This document shows, in pieces, positions 1-6,484 of a stretch of 8,708 nucleotides of DNA. The first letter of the stretch is position 1. Every line of letters starts with the position of its first letter. Made by a program: the position numbers and the translations under genes. The notes below the pieces were generated by a model, which had not been told where the DNA came from, did no database searches, and worked only from the letters and a program-made list of their open reading frames with translations. This DNA is from Microcaldota archaeon (GTDB lineage Archaea; Micrarchaeota; Micrarchaeia; Micrarchaeales; Micrarchaeaceae). The stretch spans positions 1 through 8,708 of the forward strand of contig JAJZDT010000133.1 in the NCBI GenBank assembly GCA_021851535.1, written 5' to 3'.

Positions 1-1160
1 TAATAGGAGCACCAAATAAGGGCAAAAGCACGCTTTTCTCTGCCATAACATCAAATAATGTTGATATTGCAGATTATCCTTTTACCACAATAGACCCAAA
101 TAGAGGTATTGGATATGTAACACATAAGTGTCCTGAAATTGAACTTGGAATAAAATGCAAGGCACGAAATTCCTTATGCAGCAATGGTACTAGAAAAATA
201 CCAATAAACATAATAGATGTCGCAGGACTCGTAGAAAATGCGCATGCCGGAAAGGGTATGGGAAATCAATTTCTTAATGATTTGTCATCGTCTGATGCTT
301 ATATAATAGTAGTTGACGTAAGCGGAAAAACTGACATGAATGGAAATGCAGCAATAAACGCTGATCCATTCAATGACTATAATATGGTAATGAATGAATT
401 AATTGAATGGTTGTCTGGCATAATAAAAAAACATATGCGCGTAATGTCGAGATCTGAAAATGCGGCAGTTGCGTTGTCAGAAGTATTAACAGGCTTTAAG
501 ATCAATAAAAAAAATATAGAGGATACAATAAATGAGCTATCATTAACTAAAAGCAAAATAAATTGGAATGATGATGAAATAAAAAACTTCTCAAAACTAA
601 TAATAAAAATATCAAAACCCATAGTAATTGCTGCAAATAAATGTGATAGTGAGGGCGCGGATAAGCGCATAGAATCGCTAAGAGAGCGTCTGCCAAATAT
701 TCCCATATTTGAATGCTCCGCCGCAATAGAATTGGCACTAATAAAAGCGGATGCATCAAAATTAATTGAATATATCCCTGGAAACAGCAATTTCAATATA
801 ATAGAGAGCGTAAATTTTGAAAAGATGAATGCGCTTGCATTTATGCAAAAATTCATATCAAGAAATAATGGTACTGGAGTGCATGCATTATTGAATGGCC
901 TTGTATTTAACGTACTAAAAGAGATTGTAGTATATCCTGTAGAGGATGAGAATAAATTTACAGATAATTTTGGAAATGTTCTGCCCGATGCTATTTTAGT
1001 TAAAAATGGATCTACTGCAATAGACCTTGCAAGAATAATACATACAGAACTTGCCAATAAAATGTTATACGCAATAGATGCACGAAAAAAAATGCGCATA
1101 TCAAAAGAGCAAATATTACAAGATAATCAGATAGTAAAAATTGTCAGCGCGGCAAAGTGA
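1..1160 (+). CDS. ychF: Archaeal OBG/YchF-type GTPase with C-terminal TGS domain (5' partial)
   Basis: The frame is open from base 3 to a TGA at 1158-1160, giving 385 visible residues. Family members are about 390-400 residues, so only a short N-terminal piece is missing. All GTPase motifs can be read: the P-loop GAPNKGKST (visible residues 2-10), the PFTT switch I segment, DVAG (72-75) followed by GLVENAHAGKGMGNQFL, NKCD (212-215) and SAA (239-241). NKCD is a canonical NKxD guanine motif, unlike the altered one in bacterial and eukaryotic YchF/OLA1, which prefer ATP; GTP preference is therefore inferred. A TGS domain occupies roughly residues 307-383, including the VKNGSTAIDLARIIH stretch. 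TGS domains occur in several RNA- and ribosome-associated GTPases, so a cytosolic ribosome-linked role is likely. It converges on the membrane-protein gene 64 bp downstream. An ATG at 258 is internal, because the P-loop lies upstream of it. Ile is coded mostly by ATA. Confidence 0.95.
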   Translation, partial: IGAPNKGKSTLFSAITSNNVDIADYPFTTIDPNRGIGYVTHKCPEIELGIKCKARNSLCSNGTRKIPINIIDVAGLVENAHAGKGMGNQFLNDLSSSDAYIIVVDVSGKTDMNGNAAINADPFNDYNMVMNELIEWLSGIIKKHMRVMSRSENAAVALSEVLTGFKINKKNIEDTINELSLTKSKINWNDDEIKNFSKLIIKISKPIVIAANKCDSEGADKRIESLRERLPNIPIFECSAAIELALIKADASKLIEYIPGNSNFNIIESVNFEKMNALAFMQKFISRNNGTGVHALLNGLVFNVLKEIVVYPVEDENKFTDNFGNVLPDAILVKNGSTAIDLARIIHTELANKMLYAIDARKKMRISKEQILQDNQIVKIVSAAK

Positions 1161-1224
1161 ATAACTGCACATTATTTATTCGCATAATGATGTTTGACTG
1201 CGTTGAATTTATTTGTATGATTAT

Positions 1225-1737
1225 TTATATTGTACGCCTTGCCCCAGCAAGAAGAGCGATTATCGGTGTTAGTATTAGCAATATACCTATTGGAATAGCA
1301 ACTAGATACATCAAAAAATCATCAAATTTAATTGTGCTTAAACCAACAGAACTAACATACAAAAATATCAAATAAATTATGAATATACCTATGGCGTAAA
1401 CTATTGCAGTATATAATGAATTTATTATACTTAGCCTAAGTATTCTTCCAGATTTTACTGTTATAGAACCAGCGCGTTCGCCAAGCCATGCGGCCACTAT
1501 CAATGGAAGTATTATCGCTCCTGGAAGATATAGCACATAGTTTGAAAATTTAACCATTATATCTGAGAGTGATGGAAAATAGGGGGCGACCACTAACTCT
1601 ATTATTACTGCAAGAATCAAAAGCCCAAACCATCCAGTTAATGGCTTTGATATTTCTATTGGTTCATCTATTATCTGCGTATCCGGATTGCCAGGGGTTG
1701 TTTTCTTTGTATAACCAACAGAGTCAGATATTTTCAT
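1225..1737 (-). CDS. Four-helix integral membrane protein of unknown function
   Basis: This 170-residue protein has a hydrophilic N-terminus of about 30 residues rich in Thr, Pro and Asp, followed by four hydrophobic segments at roughly 33-55, 68-87, 103-128 and 141-165. It ends with a short basic tail (GARRTI). The loop between helices 2 and 3 carries charged residues (GERAG and KSGR), and the segment near 134-140 contains IKFDD. I recognise no family motif. The layout resembles small Yip1- or DUF-type archaeal membrane proteins, but I cannot assign one. The start ATG at 1737 has a TATA-like AT-rich element about 28 bp upstream (1761-1770), which fits a leaderless transcript. The gene is divergent from the Sec61-beta-like gene and convergent with the GTPase gene, so it is probably monocistronic. 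Confidence 0.8.
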   Translation of the reverse strand: MKISDSVGYTKKTTPGNPDTQIIDEPIEISKPLTGWFGLLILAVIIELVVAPYFPSLSDIMVKFSNYVLYLPGAIILPLIVAAWLGERAGSITVKSGRILRLSIINSLYTAIVYAIGIFIIYLIFLYVSSVGLSTIKFDDFLMYLVAIPIGILLILTPIIALLAGARRTI

Positions 1738-1760
1738 TTAGTATCACTTCAAAAACACAA

Positions 1761-1770
1761 AATATTTTAT
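1761..1770 (-). promoter_or_regulatory. TATA-like box for the membrane-protein gene
   Basis: Read on the minus strand this is ATAAAATATT, centred about 28 bp before the ATG at 1737. This spacing places transcription initiation at or within a few bases of the start codon. No Shine-Dalgarno sequence is present between the box and the ATG. Confidence 0.45.
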
Positions 1771-1821
1771 TCAATTCCTATTTATAATAATATAATATTT
1801 ATGTAATAAGGATTAAATAGC

Positions 1822-1827
1822 TATATA
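1822..1827 (+). promoter_or_regulatory. TATA box for the Sec61-beta-like gene
   Basis: The sequence TATATA within GCTATATACCC lies 29-34 bp before the ATG at 1856. This is the normal archaeal TATA-to-start distance, so the transcript should be leaderless or carry only a few untranslated bases. No Shine-Dalgarno motif lies before the ATG, in agreement. Confidence 0.5.
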
Positions 1828-1855
1828 CCCTATCATTAGTGTTATTGGTGTATAT

Positions 1856-2011
1856 ATGCCTTCACTTATGGGACCGCAATCACAAAGCGGAGTAATGAGC
1901 TTTTATGATGCTCCATCCAATGGACCTAAATTAAATCCTAAGATGATGATGATAATCATATTATCATTTGCAATAATAGTGATGATAATAGACCACTTTG
2001 CATATCTCTAA
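1856..2011 (+). CDS. secG: Sec61-beta / SecG-like preprotein translocase subunit
   Basis: This short gene encodes 51 residues. It begins with a Gly/Ser/Gln-rich N-terminus, followed by SGVMSFYDAPSNGPKLNPK (residues 11-29) and a single hydrophobic helix at about 30-48 (MMMIIILSFAIIVMII), ending in DHFAYL. This order matches archaeal Sec61-beta: a G-L/V-[IM]-x-[FY] motif, a short acidic or polar spacer, a K-[LI]-[SND]-P-K motif directly before the membrane, and one tail-anchor helix near the C-terminus. The length is also typical (about 50-60 residues). Sec61-beta is the non-essential third subunit of the SecYE translocon, with a cytosolic N-terminus. A TATA box sits about 30 bp before the ATG, and no Shine-Dalgarno sequence is seen. 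Family assignment rests on motif order and topology, since the family is short and variable. Confidence 0.8.
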   Translation: MPSLMGPQSQSGVMSFYDAPSNGPKLNPKMMMIIILSFAIIVMIIDHFAYL

Positions 2012-2136
2012 TTTTAAGCATTTTATGCCGCAAATCTATTTTAAAGCGCATTTGTGCAGTAACATATACAAATAAATATTTGGACACATAGCAAGTATAG
2101 GTAGACAAACTACATTAATAGCATTAGTTGATTAAA

Positions 2137-2679
2137 ATGAATTCTTTTACAATACCAATTAGAAGAGCACAGCCGCTTAATGATGTAGCTGTTGCGTTTA
2201 GCCTTGATGGATTTAAATTTTTGAGCACGCAAAAAAATGAGCTTACGCGTAATGAATTTAACGAACTTTTGGATTTATCCAAATGGCATAGACGCACACT
2301 AATCTTATGTAATACAAGTTTGGTCGGAGTCGACCTATCTGATCTTGAAATAAATTTTGTAAATTTTATAAATGTAGATTTTACTAATACAAAATTTAAC
2401 AGATCTGCTTTAAAATGCATTTCGTTTGAACACTCATTCATGTTTAAAAGTGAATTTAACGAATCAAAATTGCAAGATGTTATAATCTCCAGATCCAATA
2501 TGTCGCATTCTATTATGGTAGGTATTGAACTAATTAATGTTCAATTTAAGCTTGAAACCAATTTATTTGGCATACAAACAGACCTTAAAGGTGCACAACA
2601 TCTAATTCGCTGTGGTAGAAGTGGCACCATACACCAAGAAATAAAATTAATTGATAGCGGTATGAGATTCATTAGATAA
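2137..2679 (+). CDS. Pentapeptide-repeat (right-handed beta-helix) protein
   Basis: From the ATG at 2137 the protein is 180 residues. A TTG at 2128 in the same frame would add three residues and is a weaker start. The N-terminal 55 residues look globular (LTRNEFNELLDLSKWHRRTL). From residue 62 to 137 every fifth residue is hydrophobic without a break: L62, L67, I72, F77, F82, F87, L92, F97, M102, F107, L112, I117, M122, M127, L132, F137. The residue two before each is usually small or beta-branched (V, S, T, I). This is the pentapeptide-repeat pattern A(D/N)LXX in degenerate form, and 16 pentads would build about four coils of a square beta-helix. A non-repetitive tail of about 40 residues follows. 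Function is unknown: the fold includes DNA mimics that protect gyrase, but many members are uncharacterised, and this one is not notably acidic. Confidence 0.75.
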   Translation: MNSFTIPIRRAQPLNDVAVAFSLDGFKFLSTQKNELTRNEFNELLDLSKWHRRTLILCNTSLVGVDLSDLEINFVNFINVDFTNTKFNRSALKCISFEHSFMFKSEFNESKLQDVIISRSNMSHSIMVGIELINVQFKLETNLFGIQTDLKGAQHLIRCGRSGTIHQEIKLIDSGMRFIR

Positions 2680-2752
2680 GCATCGTGCCCACACAAAATT
2701 AATTAGAATAAAGTAAATGAAAGTTTAGTACCATCAAAGTATCATATAATTC

Positions 2753-3655
2753 TCATGCAATGCTAAAGACATCCTTTCGCACTTCAGCTATATCCCCACT
2801 CTCAGCCATAAGATAAAGTATTGTACGCGCACCCTCCTCTTCGATTCCAGATTCCTTCGATATTTTTGATATAGGAGCACTTCCATTCTCTAGTACTTTC
2901 ATTATTTTTGCAGAGTTCTTTGCTATATATGAGCGTAATCCCACATAAAATTTTTTGTTAAATGCGCGCGTCCCCAAAACAAGCCCGCGCCTTATACTCT
3001 CCTCCATCAATGTTGATAGACTTGAGGCCTCAACATCATTATTTAATACAATATAACCTTTGGATTCCAATATTTCCGCATATTTATTCTGCTCTTTTAG
3101 CTTTAATTCCCATGCCTTCTCTACCTTAGGCTCTTGTATGCTCTCAGGTACTATCTTTTTAACAGGCTGCTTTGCCGCTGGCACATCCAAAGAATCTGGC
3201 CTTTTGAATTTATATTCACGCTTGCCATATAGAAATTTGTCATATATATCCTTTGATATGCTATAATGTTGCTCATCCTCAGGATTCTTTTTAAATAATG
3301 TTATAATACCACGCTTTAGCATTGCCTGTAGTATCTTCTGCTCCTCCAAATCAAATATCTGCTTAATCGTATCCTTGGTCCTATTTGAATACCTAATAGT
3401 GTCAAGACGCTTTAGAACCGCAAGCTCCTCAGGATTTAATATAACAGTTCTTGCATTGTCAAATTCTTTTGGTTTATGCACACCTTCTAAGCCAATTTTT
3501 GCAATTTTAAATGTACCATCACTATCTTTTACAAAAGATACTTCATCCCCTTCATCTATTAACATGGCCTTCGCTACTTCCATTGGTATATATACAAGAA
3601 GCTTCTCTCCTTTTTTTAAGATTGTTGGTATATTAACACCATCATGTAATTTTAT
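2753..3655 (-). CDS. AbrB/SpoVT-like DNA-binding protein with winged-helix-like segments; start codon unclear
   Basis: The first in-frame ATG is at 3583, giving 276 residues, but it cuts the N-terminal domain. The frame stays open upstream to a stop at 3683-3685, and the segment before the ATG reads NIPTILKKGEKLLVYIP. Joined to MEVAKAMLIDEGDEVSFVK this makes a good AbrB/SpoVT swapped-hairpin domain (compare the common pattern G-x-V-x-IP-x-x-I/V-x-x-x-L-x-I-x-x-GD-x-V). No ATG, GTG or TTG exists in that upstream stretch, so the start shown is only the approximate upstream limit, at an in-frame ATA. Residues 48-98 (from the ATG) look like a winged helix. A charged Pro/Lys linker (128-160) follows, and 222-275 is a second winged-helix-like segment. 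It lies downstream of dtdA on the same strand and may be co-transcribed with it, although a TATA-like box lies in the spacer. A transcription-regulator role is inferred from the domains. Confidence 0.7.
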   Translation of the reverse strand: MKLHDGVNIPTILKKGEKLLVYIPMEVAKAMLIDEGDEVSFVKDSDGTFKIAKIGLEGVHKPKEFDNARTVILNPEELAVLKRLDTIRYSNRTKDTIKQIFDLEEQKILQAMLKRGIITLFKKNPEDEQHYSISKDIYDKFLYGKREYKFKRPDSLDVPAAKQPVKKIVPESIQEPKVEKAWELKLKEQNKYAEILESKGYIVLNNDVEASSLSTLMEESIRRGLVLGTRAFNKKFYVGLRSYIAKNSAKIMKVLENGSAPISKISKESGIEEEGARTILYLMAESGDIAEVRKDVFSIA

Positions 3656-3668
3656 TACATTAAAACTA

Positions 3669-3676
3669 TATATATT
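3669..3676 (-). promoter_or_regulatory. TATA-like box before the AbrB-like gene
   Basis: Read on the minus strand the spacer after dtdA contains TATATATA. An initiation point 25-28 bp downstream would fall near 3645-3650, just at two ATG codons (3645-3640) that are out of frame with the AbrB-like protein. It suggests the gene has its own promoter even though it follows dtdA. Confidence 0.35.
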
Positions 3677-3699
3677 TGAGTGTTATTCAAAACTAATTA

Positions 3700-4464
3700 T
3701 TATACCATAACAGATTCCATACCGATCCCATTAAGTACATCCGTAACCATTTTCTTTTGAATACTATTTAACGCCTTTTTTTCTATTATAACAATATCTG
3801 GCTTTGGATCTGAATGTATTATCGCGCTATTTATTATGTTTATATTAGTTAAATTGTATTTAGGAAGAATATGTGAAAATGCATATTTTCCAGCTATTGC
3901 AAGCTCGGTAAATTTTTTTGGGTAATGTGTGCCGCTTATACCAAGCGCTATATTTTCATATTCTGCTTTTCTATCAAATGAATTTACAATTGCAAATGAT
4001 AATGCACGTGTATATACACCAAAATCTTCAATGTTTATTGGTCCTCCAAATTCAGTAAAAAATGACCTTTTTGAAATTATTGGACCATGGTGCGTAGCTT
4101 CATATGTTACAGATACATTTTCAAATTTACATGATTCGTTTATTGACTGCAACATTTTCAGCATGCCTATAGGATCCGCAACACCAAGATCATAATTATT
4201 TTCTGATATCCGACCGAGCGGATGCACAGTAAATGCCAAAACCCCTTTTGAACTTACATGCCTACTTACAAATACAAATTCTTCATATAACTTATCATTA
4301 AGATAATCTGAATCGATACTCGTGTTTATCTCAAATATTTCAACTTTATCATCACTTAACTTATTTACATCGCCAAATGATTTAAGAGATTTATAATTTT
4401 CTTTTATCTTAATTCCTATATCACGTGATATTTCCTCTGCTGTTGTATAAACTAAACAAGGCAT
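3700..4464 (-). CDS. dtdA: D-aminoacyl-tRNA deacylase, archaeal DtdA (GEK1) type
   Basis: The enzyme hydrolyses the ester bond of D-aminoacyl-tRNAs, freeing tRNA and keeping D-amino acids out of proteins; archaeal and plant members are zinc-dependent. The 254-residue product, slightly shorter than the usual length of about 270, shows the family's conserved blocks in order: FVSRHVSSKG (65-74), TVHPLG (79-84), YEATHHGP (121-128), GISGTHYPKKFTEL (175-188) and SHILPKY (197-203). The histidines in these blocks (H69, H81, H125, H126, H180, H198) are the likely metal and catalytic ligands. The fourth block reads SGTHY where family members I recall have a more glycine-rich GGGHY-like form; the histidine is kept. 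The start ATG at 4464 has an AT-rich element about 32 bp upstream and no Shine-Dalgarno sequence. The gene is divergent from tRNA-Leu and upstream of the AbrB-like gene. Confidence 0.93.
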   Translation of the reverse strand: MPCLVYTTAEEISRDIGIKIKENYKSLKSFGDVNKLSDDKVEIFEINTSIDSDYLNDKLYEEFVFVSRHVSSKGVLAFTVHPLGRISENNYDLGVADPIGMLKMLQSINESCKFENVSVTYEATHHGPIISKRSFFTEFGGPINIEDFGVYTRALSFAIVNSFDRKAEYENIALGISGTHYPKKFTELAIAGKYAFSHILPKYNLTNINIINSAIIHSDPKPDIVIIEKKALNSIQKKMVTDVLNGIGMESVMV

Positions 4465-4595
4465 AAAATCACAGATTTCATACGTACAATAAACATATTA
4501 GAATAATATAATTTTCTTTAAAATTTATTTACAATAACATAAAAATTAGATGAAATTATATTATTAAAATCTAAATCAGTACAGATACATACATT

Positions 4596-4604
4596 AAATA
4601 TATG
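4596..4604 (+). promoter_or_regulatory. TATA box for tRNA-Leu
   Basis: AAATATATG lies 22-30 bp before the first base of the tRNA (4626), the expected distance for an archaeal tRNA promoter with a start at or near the mature 5' end. Confidence 0.5.
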
Positions 4605-4625
4605 CTTGTAAAATATATAAGCAAT

Positions 4626-4710
4626 GCAGGGGTAACAAAGCCTGGTCAAATGTGGCAGGTTCAGGGCCTGCTCCCTTAGGGGTTCGAGAGTTCAAATCCC
4701 TCCCCCTGCA
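4626..4710 (+). tRNA. tRNA-Leu (anticodon CAG)
   Basis: The 85-nt gene folds as a class II tRNA. The acceptor stem is GCAGGGG (4626-4632) with CCCCTGC (4703-4709), and the discriminator is A4710. The D arm has a three-pair stem ACA/TGT and carries the GCCTGGTCAAA loop common in archaeal leucine tRNAs. The anticodon stem is GCAGG/CCTGC with loop TTCAGGG, so the anticodon is CAG, reading CUG. The long variable arm CCC-TTA-GGG follows. The T loop is TTCAAAT, inside a T stem GAGAG/CCCTC that has one A-C mismatch (A4689, C4699). No intron is seen and the 3' CCA is not encoded. The gene sits between dtdA (divergent) and the Lrp-like gene (convergent). Confidence 0.95.
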
Positions 4711-4903
4711 TAGATAAAATAAAAACACTGTTTTGACGAACGTTCTAAGTTGTATAAAGTAGTTATTGTCAAATATTAAGTTTGTGTCTATTAATAGGTG
4801 TTAGATAGGTATCGAATCTTATAGTTAGGTTTTTAAATATTTCTAGTGAATATGACTTGATGATGAATATGTTGAACAATGGAAATAGCGGTTCTAATAC
4901 ATC

Positions 4904-6298
4904 TTAGTAATTCATTTCATTCTTTGTTAACTTATAGTCGACGAGTTTGGCGCTTTTTATAGTTTTGCTTTTTACGAGATTCCCGAATTGCACGCTATGG
5001 TTGTTATCAAACAAGCGCACGTTTATACTTCCTATTAGTACTTCTGTGATTATTAGTGAATTTAATTCGATTCCTTTGACATTTAACATTTGTTTTTCAA
5101 TTACTTCGAGTTCATTTTCATAAACTGGGATTATTAATGCTCCGCCATTTGGTATTCCAATATCAAATATTAAAGAAAAATAATTTGTATACTTATTATA
5201 AGCTATAACAATTTTCCGCCATTCATTTTTCGTTTCATTGAATTTATCCCAATTTGTTATTGCAAAGTATATCATTGCAAAATACTTTGGTTTAAGCCCA
5301 ATAATGTTAATTGTGGGTCTGAGTATTATCTCTTTTTTCTCTGATATTAAATCATCATAAGTATAATGTGAACTATTATATGGTAAATTATATTTTTTAT
5401 CTATTTCAGAAAAACTTGTTGTGCTATTTTCATTTAGTTCCCTAAGTGTTGCATATTCTTTATATTTTATTGTTTTGTTTTTGTCATCAATTTTTCGTTT
5501 ATTAATTACCTTCTCTTTTAAGACATCGAAAAATTCTTGCCTAATCTGCACAAGACCATAACTTTCGCTAATAGGTGTTAAGTACCATTTTGACGGATAT
5601 CGATTTAATAATGTATTTAACTTTTGAATAGGTTTTAGAAATAAGGCAATATTACTCTCTTCTAAATAATATATTATAACATCATATTCTCCTTTGGTTA
5701 TTATTACAAGTTGTACTTTAGGATCATCTTTAAATGCATCCCTTATGATTTCAGATGTTGGCTTTTTATCTAAAAATTTTATAAAAAACATATATGTATT
5801 AAAGCCAATTTTTGAGAGGTTGAATAACTCTAACTCATACCTTATAAAACCTGTTTCTTCAAATTTTTTTATTCTGTGCGTTACAGCAGTTTGAGATAGG
5901 CCACACATTTGACTTATATATTTTCGTTGTATCCTTGAATTCATACTCAACGCCATAAGTATCTTCTTATCCGCTTCATCTAAAATTGACTTTTTTGATT
6001 CTAAGATGTTATTATTACTTTCAGGAAGTGCTACTGTTCCTCCATGCTCTTTTATAACTTCTATTGCCTTATCAAGCGCGCTTTTGCGTTTCTTTTTCTT
6101 CTCAATAAATATACCATTGTTATCTATTCGCCCGAGATACTCGGATATCACTTTACTTTTTTTTGTTTCTTTTATATATTTATAACGATCTTTATATATG
6201 CAAAATTTCCCATTTATTACTCGCAACTGTATTTTATATGGATATTTTAACCGTAATTCGTTTAATTTATTAGATACGAGTTCTGGTAGTTCTTGCAT
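4904..6298 (-). CDS. Large Lrp/AsnC-like regulator: N-terminal transposase-like module plus two HTH-RAM units
   Basis: Typical Lrp/AsnC proteins are about 150 residues; this one has 464. Residues 22-66 (INGKFCIYKDRYKYIKE then ISEYLGRID) resemble the short beta-rich N-terminus found in IS4/IS1634-type transposases, and are followed by a basic linker (KKKKRK, 67-72). Residues 106-155 are a clear AsnC winged helix (LDEADKKILMALSMNSRI, GLSQTAVTHRIKKFEETGFI), and 168-232 fit a RAM ligand-binding domain, with TKGEYDVIIYY at 201-211. Residues 279-335 look like a degenerate second helix-turn-helix, and 337-424 like a second RAM domain. The tandem reading is my inference from pattern alone. A DNA-binding regulator responding to a small ligand, often an amino acid in this family, is likely. 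The ATG at 6298 has a TATA-like box 26 bp upstream and a palindrome between them, suggesting autoregulation. Ile codons are mainly ATA at the 5' end, as in the left-hand genes. Confidence 0.85.
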   Translation of the reverse strand: MQELPELVSNKLNELRLKYPYKIQLRVINGKFCIYKDRYKYIKETKKSKVISEYLGRIDNNGIFIEKKKKRKSALDKAIEVIKEHGGTVALPESNNNILESKKSILDEADKKILMALSMNSRIQRKYISQMCGLSQTAVTHRIKKFEETGFIRYELELFNLSKIGFNTYMFFIKFLDKKPTSEIIRDAFKDDPKVQLVIITKGEYDVIIYYLEESNIALFLKPIQKLNTLLNRYPSKWYLTPISESYGLVQIRQEFFDVLKEKVINKRKIDDKNKTIKYKEYATLRELNENSTTSFSEIDKKYNLPYNSSHYTYDDLISEKKEIILRPTINIIGLKPKYFAMIYFAITNWDKFNETKNEWRKIVIAYNKYTNYFSLIFDIGIPNGGALIIPVYENELEVIEKQMLNVKGIELNSLIITEVLIGSINVRLFDNNHSVQFGNLVKSKTIKSAKLVDYKLTKNEMNY

Positions 6299-6308
6299 AT
6301 GTGTAAAA

Positions 6309-6318
6309 TAACATGTTA
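6309..6318. promoter_or_regulatory. Palindrome TAACATGTTA, proximal copy (putative operator)
   Basis: This perfect 10-bp palindrome lies between the TATA-like box (6319-6328) and the start codon (6298) of the Lrp-like gene, where a bound regulator would block initiation. An identical copy occurs 51 bp away at 6360-6369, and both are part of the same 13-base string AATAACATGTTAA. Autoregulation by the Lrp-like protein is inferred from position only. Confidence 0.4.
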
Positions 6319-6328
6319 AATATTTAAA
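6319..6328 (-). promoter_or_regulatory. TATA-like box for the Lrp-like gene
   Basis: The minus strand reads TTTAAATATT, centred about 26 bp before the ATG at 6298. The transcript would be leaderless, and no Shine-Dalgarno sequence is seen before the ATG. Confidence 0.45.
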
Positions 6329-6359
6329 TCTATTGTTTTTCTATAAGTAAATAATATAA

Positions 6360-6369
6360 TAACATGTTA
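6360..6369. promoter_or_regulatory. Palindrome TAACATGTTA, distal copy (putative operator)
   Basis: This is the second perfect copy of the 10-bp palindrome, upstream of the Lrp-like gene's TATA-like box. The 51-bp centre-to-centre distance is close to five helical turns, so both sites face nearly the same side of the DNA, as expected for cooperative binding by an oligomeric Lrp-family protein. Confidence 0.4.
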
Positions 6370-6447
6370 ATTTAATGTTTTTTTAATTTAAATAGTACAT
6401 ATTGAAAATTATATGTTGATAAAAATAGTTTTTTATTGGATAATATA

Positions 6448-6457
6448 TTTATATATC
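6448..6457 (+). promoter_or_regulatory. TATA-like box for the hairpin RNA / small-gene transcript
   Basis: TTTATATATC lies about 28-37 bp before the GGGGG run at 6485, so initiation is expected at about 6478-6485. It would serve the structured RNA and possibly the two small genes that follow. Confidence 0.4.
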
Positions 6458-6484
6458 AAAGTTCATAATACTACTATTAAGTTT

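Noticed and set aside
377..1099. Long minus-strand reading frame opposite the GTPase gene
   Set aside because: It is a shadow of the plus-strand gene, which carries all GTPase and TGS motifs; the minus-strand translation has no recognisable features.
4860..4907. Perfect C-box-like ATGATGA (4860-4866), or a 15-codon leaderless peptide after a TATA-like box at 4832-4842
   Set aside because: No CTGA D or D' box lies at the proper distance for a C/D RNA. The peptide is very short, low in complexity and runs into the 3' end of the convergent Lrp-like gene.
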